The notes under the pieces: model-generated
Seen by the model: only the letters and a program-made list of their open reading frames with translations
The model's database searches: none
What the model was told of the DNA's origin: nothing
DNA from: Pseudomonadota bacterium
GTDB lineage: Bacteria > Desulfobacterota > GWC2-55-46 > JADFVP01
Length of the DNA: 8,178 bases
Direction: 5' to 3'
Assembly (NCBI GenBank): GCA_015222595.1
Contig: JADFVP010000062.1
Coordinates: forward strand, 1-8,178
Shown: positions 1-6,204 of the stretch, one piece after another
How positions within the stretch are numbered: position 1 is the stretch's first letter
Layout: the number at the start of each line of letters is the position of its first letter
Made by a program: the position numbers and the translations under genes

Positions 1-142
1 GTCTATATACAGGTACTCTCGAAAGGGCAATAAGCAAGAGTAAGCCCCTTTGTGTATCCTTCCCAAAAAGAAGCCCTTTGCGCCCCCTGCCCAAAAACCG
101 GCCGCTCTGCGTTCACCGCACAAGAAAAGAAGCCCCAGCGCA

Positions 143-517
143 TCAACCGAGCAGAATTTCTCTTATCGTCTGCTTCAGTTCAGTTAGATCCGAAGACTTT
201 ACCACATAGGCGTCAGAGGCCCACGTGCCGAACTCGTGCTTGTAGTGCGGATAGGCCGTGCAGAGAATTACCGGCAGCTCTTTCCACTGCTCCTTTACCC
301 TGCGCAGCACCTCAACGCCATCCATGCCCGGCATCTTTATGTCGAGCAGCACAAGGTCCATCTCTGCGCTCTGTTCACTGAGCACTTCCATCGCCTCGGT
401 GCCCGAACTTGCAAGCACAACGTCTATGCCGTCGTCCTCCAGCTCCTCTTTGTACAGAAGCCTGAGCCCCTCCTCGTCGTCAACAACGAGAATTCTTTTG
501 CCCTTTAGATCACTCAT
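143..517 (-). CDS. Stand-alone response regulator receiver (CheY-like) protein
   Basis: This is a single receiver domain of 124 residues with no output domain. It would accept a phosphoryl group from a histidine kinase and signal through protein contact or phosphorelay in the cytoplasm. The fold's key residues are visible: the acidic pair D13-D14 in ILVVDDEE, the phospho-acceptor D59 in LLDIKMPGMDG, the switch threonine T87 in ILCTAY, and K107 in YVVKSSD. I chose the ATG at 517. The frame can be extended to a GTG at 532, but the ATG places the first beta strand at the usual distance from the N-terminus. Neither start has a strong Shine-Dalgarno; a GGGG lies 9 nt before the ATG. It lies 153 nt downstream of the sensor kinase on the same strand and is its likely partner (inference). 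Family assignment is secure; the pathway it controls is unknown. Confidence 0.93.
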   Translation of the reverse strand: MSDLKGKRILVVDDEEGLRLLYKEELEDDGIDVVLASSGTEAMEVLSEQSAEMDLVLLDIKMPGMDGVEVLRRVKEQWKELPVILCTAYPHYKHEFGTWASDAYVVKSSDLTELKQTIREILLG

Positions 518-670
518 ATTGCCCGACCCCACACTGCATTCTGCTACCGTGTTCTACCAACGAAGTAAGTACTCCAAAGCCCCTGAAAAGCTCTAGCCGA
601 CTTAGACGGCAAAGCTGCCCGGGAGACGAATATTTAAAAACGAGAAATATCAAGCTACAAAAGAGCCGGC

Positions 671-1927
671 CTACCCCCCTGAAACTCTCGGTAGCCGAAC
701 CCGAAAGGTGGTGCCTTCTCCAGAGCTGCCGATCACTTCAATAGAGCCCTGATGATGCAGGACAATCGAGTTGCTTATAGGCAACCCGAGGCCCGTACCG
801 CACTCTTTGGTCGTGAAGAAGGGGATGAAGATAGAGTCTACCTGCTCAGAGTCTATGCCGGTGCCCGAATCGGTAATATCGACCACAGCGTGGCCGGGCT
901 CTTTTGCTACGCAGAGCGCGAGTTTACCGCCCTTCTCCATTGACTGTATCGCATTGGCAATCAGGTTGTCAAAAGCTATTTTAAGCTGTTCACGGTCTGC
1001 AAGCACGGTAACCGGGCCGCTCTCCATTGTCATTGTCAGCTCTATGCCGAGTTCGGCAAACTCGTCTCCAAAGAGCCCAAGAGTCTCTGTAAGTATCTCT
1101 TCGAGATCCTCCTCTTCGTGCTCCAGAAACTCGTTGCCCATGCACCTGAACGCGCTGTCGGTGATCTTCTCTATCCTGTGCACTTCTGAGATCATAAGCT
1201 CTACGCACTTGAAGGCCGGAGAACCGGGCTCTATCTTCTTCTTTAGCCGCTCGGCGAAACCGCCGATGCTGATTAGCGGGTTCTTCACCTCATGGACCAG
1301 CATCGCCGCCATGTCTCCGAGATAGAGAAACTTCTCAACACCCTTGAACCGCTCCTCGGCCTCGGCCACCTCGCGGCTAAGGCTCTGCACACGCAGCTCC
1401 AGTTCGGCCTGCTTAAGAGCTGCAAGCAGTACCGGGGCCCCGACCTCCACAAGTGCCTCGGCCTCAAGGGCCGACACAGCGGGCTCGCCCCAAAGGAGCA
1501 GAAAACCGGACCCTTTTTCAGAGCTAAGGGACCGAATAGAAACGGCAAGGGCTTTCTTTGGAGCTTCAACCGGTAAACCGTCTAATAAAAGAGCGGCCAG
1601 GGAATAGGGTAGCGGCGAAATGCCTCGCTCGCCGAGCAAGAGTTCAAGCTCCGCGCACCCCTCTACTTCTTTAACAGGGGTGAGCGAGTCACTGGGAGAG
1701 TCATTGGGAGAATCTGGGGATGAGCCGAGGGATGAGTTTAGGGCGTGGGCCTTTAGTACGTAGCCGGGCCTCTCGGCCTCCGCTTGCGTAGTAGCGGAGG
1801 CACAGTAGAGCGAGACCGCTTGATACCCGACGGTATGAGCCAGTAGAAGCGCACCGTCCGTAGGATCGCCTATGGAACTGCCGGACTCTACAAGCTCTAC
1901 AAGTTTACGAACCAGCTCATTATCCAC
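671..1927 (-). CDS. Soluble GAF-type sensor histidine kinase
   Basis: This is a cytoplasmic sensor histidine kinase of 418 residues with no transmembrane segment or signal peptide. Numbering from the GTG, residues 1-168 resemble a GAF-type sensory domain, followed by a coiled coil (about 169-197). The H box is HEVKNP with phospho-acceptor H212, and the catalytic ATPase domain follows: N box around N321/N325 in FDNLIANAIQSM, G1 box DSGTGI (D353), F box IFIPFFTTK, and G2 box GTGLGLPIS. All catalytic motifs are intact. The start is uncertain. The frame can begin at a TTG at 1975 (434 residues), but no Shine-Dalgarno precedes it, whereas the GTG at 1927 has AGAGGG 8 nt upstream (1936-1941). A Ser/Pro/Asp-rich stretch at residues 66-81 is made by a 12-bp tandem repeat. 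The receiver gene downstream is the probable partner. The signal sensed cannot be read from the sequence. Confidence 0.92.
   Translation of the reverse strand: MDNELVRKLVELVESGSSIGDPTDGALLLAHTVGYQAVSLYCASATTQAEAERPGYVLKAHALNSSLGSSPDSPNDSPSDSLTPVKEVEGCAELELLLGERGISPLPYSLAALLLDGLPVEAPKKALAVSIRSLSSEKGSGFLLLWGEPAVSALEAEALVEVGAPVLLAALKQAELELRVQSLSREVAEAEERFKGVEKFLYLGDMAAMLVHEVKNPLISIGGFAERLKKKIEPGSPAFKCVELMISEVHRIEKITDSAFRCMGNEFLEHEEEDLEEILTETLGLFGDEFAELGIELTMTMESGPVTVLADREQLKIAFDNLIANAIQSMEKGGKLALCVAKEPGHAVVDITDSGTGIDSEQVDSIFIPFFTTKECGTGLGLPISNSIVLHHQGSIEVIGSSGEGTTFRVRLPRVSGG
1686..1733 (-). repeat. 12-bp tandem repeat, four units, inside the kinase gene
   Basis: Four consecutive 12-bp units are visible on the plus strand: GAGTCACTGGGA, GAGTCATTGGGA, GAATCTGGGGAT and GAGCCGAGGGAT. 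The first two differ at one base and the last two are more diverged. Because the unit is a multiple of three, the array stays in frame. It encodes a Ser/Pro/Asp-rich run of four-residue units (SPDS, PNDS, PSDS) at kinase residues 66-81, most likely a surface loop in the sensory domain. Confidence 0.8.
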
Positions 1928-1987
1928 GAACAGAACCCTCTTCTGTACGGCTTTGCGACACTTTGCACTCGGCAAGCAGCCGGAACA

Positions 1988-2056
1988 GCCGGTGTCACTT
2001 ACCGTGCAGGGACACCGGCATAACGCCGGGGTCCCGAACAGAGCCGGGCCGGCTCT
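1988..2056 (-). promoter_or_regulatory. GC-rich multi-hairpin spacer between galT and the kinase
   Basis: Three inverted repeats occupy this spacer. (1) 2040-2046 pairs with 2050-2056 (7 bp, 3-nt loop) and overlaps the galT stop codon. (2) 2009-2019 pairs with 2025-2035 (11 bp, one mismatch, 5-nt loop). (3) 1988-1996 pairs perfectly with 2011-2019 (9 bp, 14-nt loop). Hairpins 2 and 3 share the arm 2011-2019, so only one can form at a time. No uridine run follows any of them on the minus strand, so they are not standard intrinsic terminators. They may shape read-through, mRNA stability or kinase translation (inference). Confidence 0.55.
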
Positions 2057-3053
2057 AGACCTTCGCTTCTCTTAAGAACTTGGCAGCCTCTTCGGGAGAG
2101 GTGGGGTTGATGTAGAAGCCTGAGCCCCACTCGAACCCGGCCACGCGAGTCAATTTCGGCATAATCTCGAAGTGCCAGTGGTAGTGATTCAACGATCCGT
2201 TCTTGATCGGTGCAGTATGGAGAATAAAGTTGTACGGCGGGAAGTCCAGCACCTTGTCCATTCTCTTCAATATGTCGGAGAAGAAGACAGAGAGGTTTTC
2301 GTAGTGGTGCTTCTGGCAGTTCTCGAAGTTGGACTCATGCTCTTTGGGAAGTATCCATATCTCAAAGGGGCTCTTCGGGGCATAGGGAGTAACGGCGATA
2401 AAGTCGGCGTTCTCGGCCACCACCCTGTTCGACTGCATTATCTCCTGCCGTATAATGTCGCAGAAGATGCACCTCTCTTTGTAATTATAATAAGCCTGTG
2501 CGCCGACGAGTTCTTCGCTGACGCGCTTGGGGATGATCGGCAGGGCTATTATCTGGGAGTGGCTGTGCTCAAGCGTCGCGCCTGCGGCCTCGCCGTGGTT
2601 CTTGAAAATAAGCACGTAGCGCAGCCGCTCGTCCTTTTTAAGATCTATAATGCGATCGCGGTACGTCCAGAGTATTTCCTCGAATTGCGAGGTCGGTATC
2701 GAGGAGAGCGAGTCCTTGTGCCCGGGCGACTCTATAACCACCTCGTGCGCTCCGATGCCGTTCATCCGGTCGTATACGCCGTCTCCGACCCTGTCGAGAT
2801 CTCCCTCTACCTTGAGCGCCGGGTACTTGTTCGGCACAACGCGCACGTGCCAGCCGCCGGTATCGGGCTTTCCGTCATCTTTACGGTAGGCGAGTATCTC
2901 AGGGGGCGTCTTGTCTTCGTGCCCTGGACAGAACGGGCAGAAGCCGCTCTTGGGCACAGGCCGCCCCTTCTCGAACTCGCTCGGACGCTTTCCCCGCTCG
3001 GTAGAAATTATTACCCACCTACCGATAATTGGGTCTTTTCTCAGTTCAGGCAT
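2055..3053 (-). CDS. galT: Galactose-1-phosphate uridylyltransferase
   Basis: GalT exchanges UMP between UDP-glucose and galactose-1-phosphate in the Leloir pathway, giving UDP-galactose and glucose-1-phosphate, through a uridylyl-histidine intermediate in the cytosol. The 332-residue protein has the N-terminal opening PIIGRWVIISTERGKRP and a zinc pair C39/C42 in GFCPFCPG. The active site is LEHSHSQ, with H163 a probable metal ligand and H165 the likely nucleophile. The C-terminal half carries HYHWHFEIMP (H290, H292, H294). A second CxxC (C195/C198) lies at the junction of the halves. The active-site form HxHxQ with serine, instead of the enterobacterial HPHGQ, is that of the shorter GalT seen in many non-enteric bacteria and archaea. 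The ATG at 3053 is preceded by GGAGAG. No other galactose gene is in the window, so its role may be in UDP-sugar supply for envelope glycans rather than galactose catabolism (inference). Confidence 0.96.
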   Translation of the reverse strand: MPELRKDPIIGRWVIISTERGKRPSEFEKGRPVPKSGFCPFCPGHEDKTPPEILAYRKDDGKPDTGGWHVRVVPNKYPALKVEGDLDRVGDGVYDRMNGIGAHEVVIESPGHKDSLSSIPTSQFEEILWTYRDRIIDLKKDERLRYVLIFKNHGEAAGATLEHSHSQIIALPIIPKRVSEELVGAQAYYNYKERCIFCDIIRQEIMQSNRVVAENADFIAVTPYAPKSPFEIWILPKEHESNFENCQKHHYENLSVFFSDILKRMDKVLDFPPYNFILHTAPIKNGSLNHYHWHFEIMPKLTRVAGFEWGSGFYINPTSPEEAAKFLREAKV

Positions 3054-3093
3054 CTCTCTCCGTTTTCAATGCTTATTTTTTAAATTGATTTAG

Positions 3094-3106
3094 ACATAAG
3101 ATATGT
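3094..3106. promoter_or_regulatory. Small dyad upstream of galT, possible operator
   Basis: ACATA and TATGT form a perfect 5-bp inverted repeat around a 3-nt centre, about 40 nt upstream of the galT start, in an AT-rich stretch (3070-3125). It is the right size and place for a dimeric repressor site. Such a short dyad can arise by chance and I cannot tie it to a known regulator. I found no convincing -35/-10 pair here; a TATACT at about 3125-3130 lacks a good -35 partner. Confidence 0.25.
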
Positions 3107-3187
3107 TCAGTAGCTCTATAGACAGTATAGCCGTAAAAGAGGCGGCAAGGGCAAAGTGGGACAAATAGAGAGCCCTGAGGCCCGGAA

Positions 3188-3248
3188 AAAGTCCGAGAGC
3201 CCAAACAAAGCCCGAGAACCAACAAAGCCCAACAGCACAAAAAAGCCC
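3188..3248. repeat. Degenerate ~18-bp repeats with AAAGCCC core
   Basis: On the plus strand, the core AAAGCCC (once AAAGTCC) occurs at 3188-3194, 3207-3213, 3224-3230 and 3242-3248. The spacings of 19, 17 and 18 nt put it near one position per 18 bp. The flanks are partly shared (CAAAGCCCGAGA, CAAAGCCCAACA). Read on the minus strand, each is GGGCTTT, and the first copy is the 3' arm and U-run of the dksA terminator. The array may have grown by duplication of that end. Confidence 0.5.
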
Positions 3249-3264
3249 GCGCCTAGCTGCGAGC
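3239..3264 (-). terminator. Intrinsic terminator of dksA
   Basis: On the minus strand GCTCGC (3259-3264) pairs with GCGGGC (3245-3250), including one G-T wobble, around an 8-nt loop. Six T residues follow (3239-3244). The upstream AAG can extend pairing into the T run. The loop contains the dksA TAG stop codon, so the last sense codons are part of the hairpin. This is the one standard intrinsic terminator I can support in the window. Confidence 0.65.
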
Positions 3265-3615
3265 CTTCTCGTTCTCTTCCTCCTCCTTCTTGCACTCTAT
3301 GCAGGAGGTGGTGACCGGGCGCGCCTCTAGCCTCTTTACCGAAATCTCCTCTTCGCAGTGGTCGCAGATGCCGAAGGAGCCGTCTTCTATCCTTCCGAGC
3401 GCCTCCTTGATCTTTGAGATCAGCTTGCGCTCGCGATCCTTGACCCTCAAGAGAAAGTTTCTGTCGGTCTCTAGCGCCGCCCTGTCGGACGGATCGGGAA
3501 AGTTCTCTTCATTGGAGTCGCTCATGTCACTGACCGTACGCCCTGCTTCGCTGAGCAGGTCGTTGAGCGTTCCGTTAAGGAGGTTCCTGAAGTATTCTAG
3601 TCTCTCTTTATCCAT
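3253..3615 (-). CDS. dksA: DksA/TraR-family zinc-finger transcription factor
   Basis: DksA-type proteins enter the secondary channel of RNA polymerase and, with ppGpp, change initiation at stringent-response promoters. The 120-residue protein has an N-terminal coiled-coil region with the tip motif DPSDRA (D41, D44, A46). This matches the DxxDxA signature that distinguishes functional DksA from looser TraR relatives. Next come the second helix (about 50-78) and a four-cysteine zinc finger, C84-x2-C87 (ICDHCEEE) and C105-x2-C108 (CIECKKEE). It ends in a charged tail. It is a little shorter than E. coli DksA (about 150 residues), as is usual for many non-enteric versions. The ATG at 3615 has no usable Shine-Dalgarno (an AGG sits only 2 nt before it) and an apparent promoter lies directly upstream. 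It is separated from moaC by 136 nt and ends in its own terminator, so it is probably a single-gene unit. Confidence 0.92.
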   Translation of the reverse strand: MDKERLEYFRNLLNGTLNDLLSEAGRTVSDMSDSNEENFPDPSDRAALETDRNFLLRVKDRERKLISKIKEALGRIEDGSFGICDHCEEEISVKRLEARPVTTSCIECKKEEEENEKARS

Positions 3616-3622
3616 GACCTAA

Positions 3623-3652
3623 AGTATAACAAAAAAGAATCAGGAGAGTAAA
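3623..3652 (-). promoter_or_regulatory. Probable sigma-70-type promoter of dksA
   Basis: On the minus strand an extended -10 element, TGTTATACT, has its TATACT hexamer at 3623-3628. TTTACT (4 of 6 matches to TTGACA) lies at 3647-3652 with an 18-nt spacer. Counting from the -10 predicts a start site at about 3616, next to the dksA ATG, so the transcript would have almost no leader. Consensus match only. Confidence 0.45.
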
Positions 3653-3751
3653 ACAGTATTTTCTCTCCCCTTTAACGACTAATCTGTCCTGTTTATCTAC
3701 CCCTTAAGTTCGGCATTTGTCTCTCACAACTTTAACCGCGCGCTTGCCCGC

Positions 3752-4228
3752 TCATTCTGGGGCAACGTAGGTTCCGCTTCTGCCACCGCTCTTCTTTAAG
3801 AGCCTTATGTTGGAGAGTTCCATCGCCTTGTCCACCGCCTTGCACATGTCGTAGATAGTAAGCGCTGCCACCGAAACTGCTGTCAGGGCTTCCATCTCGA
3901 CCCCTGTCTGCGAGGCGACGCGCGCCGTGGCGGTTATCTCTATGGACGGCGGCTCCTCTACCGTAACAAAGTCCACGTCCACGCCCGTTACGCCTATCGG
4001 GTGGCAGAGCGGTATTATTTCCGAGGTCCGCTTGGCGGCCATAATACCAGCAAGCCGGGCTACTCCCAAGACGTCGCCCTTCTTCATCTCGTTAGAGAGA
4101 ACCAGCTCTAGCGTCTCGCGCTTCATAGTCACTCTGCCCGCAGCCGTAGCCTCTCTGGAGGTAACGTCCTTGGCGGTAACGTCTACCATTTTAGCCTTAC
4201 CCGACTCGTCGGTATGCGTCAGTCCCAT
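3752..4228 (-). CDS. moaC: Cyclic pyranopterin monophosphate synthase MoaC
   Basis: MoaC acts after MoaA in the first step of molybdenum-cofactor synthesis, converting 3',8-cyclo-7,8-dihydro-GTP to cyclic pyranopterin monophosphate. The 158-residue protein is full length and strongly conserved. The N-terminal LTHTDESGKAKMVDVTAK, the KKGDV loop (K50), IIPLCHPI (H76), the signature GVEMEALTAVSVAALTIYD, and YDMCK (D127, K130) are all present. These correspond to catalytic K51, H77, D128 and K131 of the E. coli enzyme. The C-terminus LLKKSGGRSGTY is complete. The ATG at 4228 lies inside the end of the upstream gene (10-nt overlap) and has a strong AGGAGG at 4233-4238, 4 nt before it. No other Moco gene is in the window, so moaC is separated from its pathway partners here. 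A molybdoenzyme elsewhere in the genome is implied. Confidence 0.97.
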   Translation of the reverse strand: MGLTHTDESGKAKMVDVTAKDVTSREATAAGRVTMKRETLELVLSNEMKKGDVLGVARLAGIMAAKRTSEIIPLCHPIGVTGVDVDFVTVEEPPSIEITATARVASQTGVEMEALTAVSVAALTIYDMCKAVDKAMELSNIRLLKKSGGRSGTYVAPE

Positions 4229-6204
4229 GTTTCCTCCTCAGTCTGCTCGTTATCAGTTCCGTTTTTATTAGATGAGGGAGAAGTGTGGCCGGGGGCCATT
4301 GTACCCGCTCTAGCCTCAGCGTCGAGTTCAACCTCTACTATGCCTTTGCGTTCGGCGCGAAGCAGAAACAGCTCCTTTGCCACCTCTCCGCCCTCTTCTA
4401 CGGAGATACTCCCGATGGAGCCGTCTACGCCCTCTGTCTTAACGAGCGCACGGCGAAGCGTCTCGCGATCCATCCACTCGTACCCTTGCTCTGATATCGC
4501 GGCAAGCAGCAGCAGCGTCGCGTCGTACGCCTGCGAGGCCAGAACACCGGGCTCTGTGCCGTAGAGTGTGCGGTACTTATCGGAAAAACTTAGAGTCGCC
4601 TCGCGCTCTGAACCGGTAAAGAAGCCGTCTGCGAAGACTGCGCCGCGCACGCCCTTCTTGCCGAGTTCGATCAGTTTGGGCGAGTTCCAGCCGTTGGAGC
4701 CTAAGAGCTGAAGCTCCTCTATGTTGAAGTACTCAAGATACGGTATGACCATCGAGACGGTCTGGTAGTTGTCGGGAATGTAGAGCGCGTCGGCAACGAC
4801 TGTCGGATTGTACTCCTTTATGGTCCGGCGTCCCTTTGCCATCTCCTCCTCCTCTATCAGAAAGAGGTCTCTCAGCTCTTCGTTCAGATCCTGAGATCCG
4901 GGCGCGTACGAGGTTCTGTTTATGACCATCCCGCCGAGCCTCTCGACCTCTGCGGCAAAGGCGCGGGCTAGCGTAGAACCGTAACGGGAGCGCGGATAGA
5001 GGATAACGAATGTTCTGTTGCCGAGCGTGTTGTAGGCGTAAGAGGCCACAAGCGCTGCTTGACGCGCCGGGAGCAGGGAGTTTCTGAAGACATAGTTGCC
5101 AATGTCGGTAAGCCCGTCGCGCTGCGAAAGGGCGATAATCGGGGTGCGCCTGTTCTGCGCGTACTTTGCCGCCGCCTCGGAGGTGGACGAAAGCATGGGG
5201 CCGATAATGGCGCGCACCTTCTTTTTGTTCACAAGGTCGTCTATGGCTGCCTTGGTCCCGGCGCTCTGTCCGCCGGTGTCTCTAACATATACGTCCACCG
5301 CTCTGCCGTCTTCGGCAAAGGCCCCGGTGGCGAGCAGTATGCCGTTAAGCGCAGCGCTGCCCATCTTCTCATACTTGCCGTCGAGCGGCAGTAGTACGCC
5401 AATGGAGACACGGTCGCTCTTTGCAGAGCCGCGCTCATAGATAGAGTCCACCTCTTCCAAGAGCGCGCGGGCCGAGTCCTTGAGGGTGACCGCTGCCTTG
5501 CGGCTCTTTACTACGTATTGCAGCAGGCCGCGTGCCTCACCGAGCCTGTTGGCTCTGTAGCGCAGGTAACCGAGTTCGTAGAAGGCTGAGAAACGGAGCG
5601 GCGAAGAGGGGAAATCTTCGATGAGCCTGGAGTAAGCCCTTGCGCCCTTTGCTATGTCGTCCCTTGCGGTAAGTGTGCGCGCCAGATAAAGAAGCCCCGA
5701 GTCGGTAGAGGCGCCCGAAAGCATGCGGTCGAGTTCCATGTCGAGTTCTTCGGCAGTGAAAGTACCGGAGGCGTCTGACTCCGACTCCTCAGGTCTAAGT
5801 TCGTAGAAGACTACGGGCTCGTAGTCCTCGGAGTCGGTGTCGCCAAGAGGTGCTTCCTCAGAAGGGGCCACTAAAGCCCCGAAGGCACCGTCGGTGCCAA
5901 AGAGCGGCCCGTCGTTATCTATACCGCCGCCGATACCGGTTTCGTCCGTTCCGTCTTTGCTATTAAAGATCGCCCGCTCTATTGCGTCCGGTTCGTCGGT
6001 AAGTATTGGTGCTCCGGGCACGGGAACCGGCCTGAACTCCTGCACCGACTCAGACGTCTCCTGCTTCTCCCCCTTTTCCCCCTTCTCAAAGAAGCCCATA
6101 AAGGCCTCCGAGTCTGTGGGCGGAGAAAAAGCAACGAGTAAAAAGAGCAGAGCTGTAAGCCCGACACATTTACGACTACTAAAGCTGTTAAGAAGCGCCA
6201 TCAT
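4219..6204 (-). CDS. Penicillin-binding-protein activator, LpoA-like periplasmic-binding protein
   Basis: This is a 661-residue exported protein. Residues 1-34 look like a cleavable signal peptide: basic RK at 11-12, a hydrophobic core LTALLFLLVAF, and a probable signal-peptidase I site after DSEA. No lipobox cysteine is seen, unlike the E. coli LpoA lipoprotein. Residues 36-150 are acidic, low-complexity linker. Residues about 150-257 are helical and TPR-like (YSRLIEDFPSSPLRFSAFYE, LGYLRYRANRLGEARGLLQ). From about 266 to 625 there is a type I periplasmic-binding fold, opening with IGVLLPLDGKYEKMGSAAL and including AIIGPMLSS and VFRNSLLPARQ. This TPR-plus-binding-fold layout is that of LpoA/YraM, which activates penicillin-binding proteins in peptidoglycan synthesis. 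A branched-chain-amino-acid ABC receptor is less likely because no permease genes are near. The start ATG overlaps the dnaJ stop (ATGA) and AAGGA lies 9 nt upstream. PBP activation is family inference. Confidence 0.83.
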   Translation of the reverse strand: MMALLNSFSSRKCVGLTALLFLLVAFSPPTDSEAFMGFFEKGEKGEKQETSESVQEFRPVPVPGAPILTDEPDAIERAIFNSKDGTDETGIGGGIDNDGPLFGTDGAFGALVAPSEEAPLGDTDSEDYEPVVFYELRPEESESDASGTFTAEELDMELDRMLSGASTDSGLLYLARTLTARDDIAKGARAYSRLIEDFPSSPLRFSAFYELGYLRYRANRLGEARGLLQYVVKSRKAAVTLKDSARALLEEVDSIYERGSAKSDRVSIGVLLPLDGKYEKMGSAALNGILLATGAFAEDGRAVDVYVRDTGGQSAGTKAAIDDLVNKKKVRAIIGPMLSSTSEAAAKYAQNRRTPIIALSQRDGLTDIGNYVFRNSLLPARQAALVASYAYNTLGNRTFVILYPRSRYGSTLARAFAAEVERLGGMVINRTSYAPGSQDLNEELRDLFLIEEEEMAKGRRTIKEYNPTVVADALYIPDNYQTVSMVIPYLEYFNIEELQLLGSNGWNSPKLIELGKKGVRGAVFADGFFTGSEREATLSFSDKYRTLYGTEPGVLASQAYDATLLLLAAISEQGYEWMDRETLRRALVKTEGVDGSIGSISVEEGGEVAKELFLLRAERKGIVEVELDAEARAGTMAPGHTSPSSNKNGTDNEQTEEETWD

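Noticed and set aside
1..142. Terminator after the receiver gene
   Set aside because: There are T-rich stretches after GGGC on the minus strand, but I could not find a matching 5' arm giving a stem of more than about 4 bp.
518..670. Promoter for the receiver gene
   Set aside because: TTGTAG and TAAATA-like hexamers can be picked in the AT-rich part of this spacer, but they match consensus poorly.
1995..2021. Eight-codon leader-peptide ORF (MPVSLHGK) within the competing hairpins
   Set aside because: Its place is suggestive of attenuation, but it has no Shine-Dalgarno, no run of regulatory codons, and no terminator follows. Chance is the simpler explanation.
1976..2075. Cysteine-rich N-terminal extension of the kinase
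   Set aside because: The kinase frame stays open upstream and would encode several cysteines (CRCPC, GCSGC), but it contains no ATG, GTG or TTG above 1975, and the region is better explained by hairpins.
2172..3083. Long plus-strand open frame (303 codons) opposite galT
   Set aside because: It lies antisense to a complete, motif-rich GalT, shows no recognisable domain, and is the expected by-product of a GC-rich gene read on the other strand. The same reasoning removes plus-strand frames at 771-1325, 6240-6779, 5837-6268 and others.
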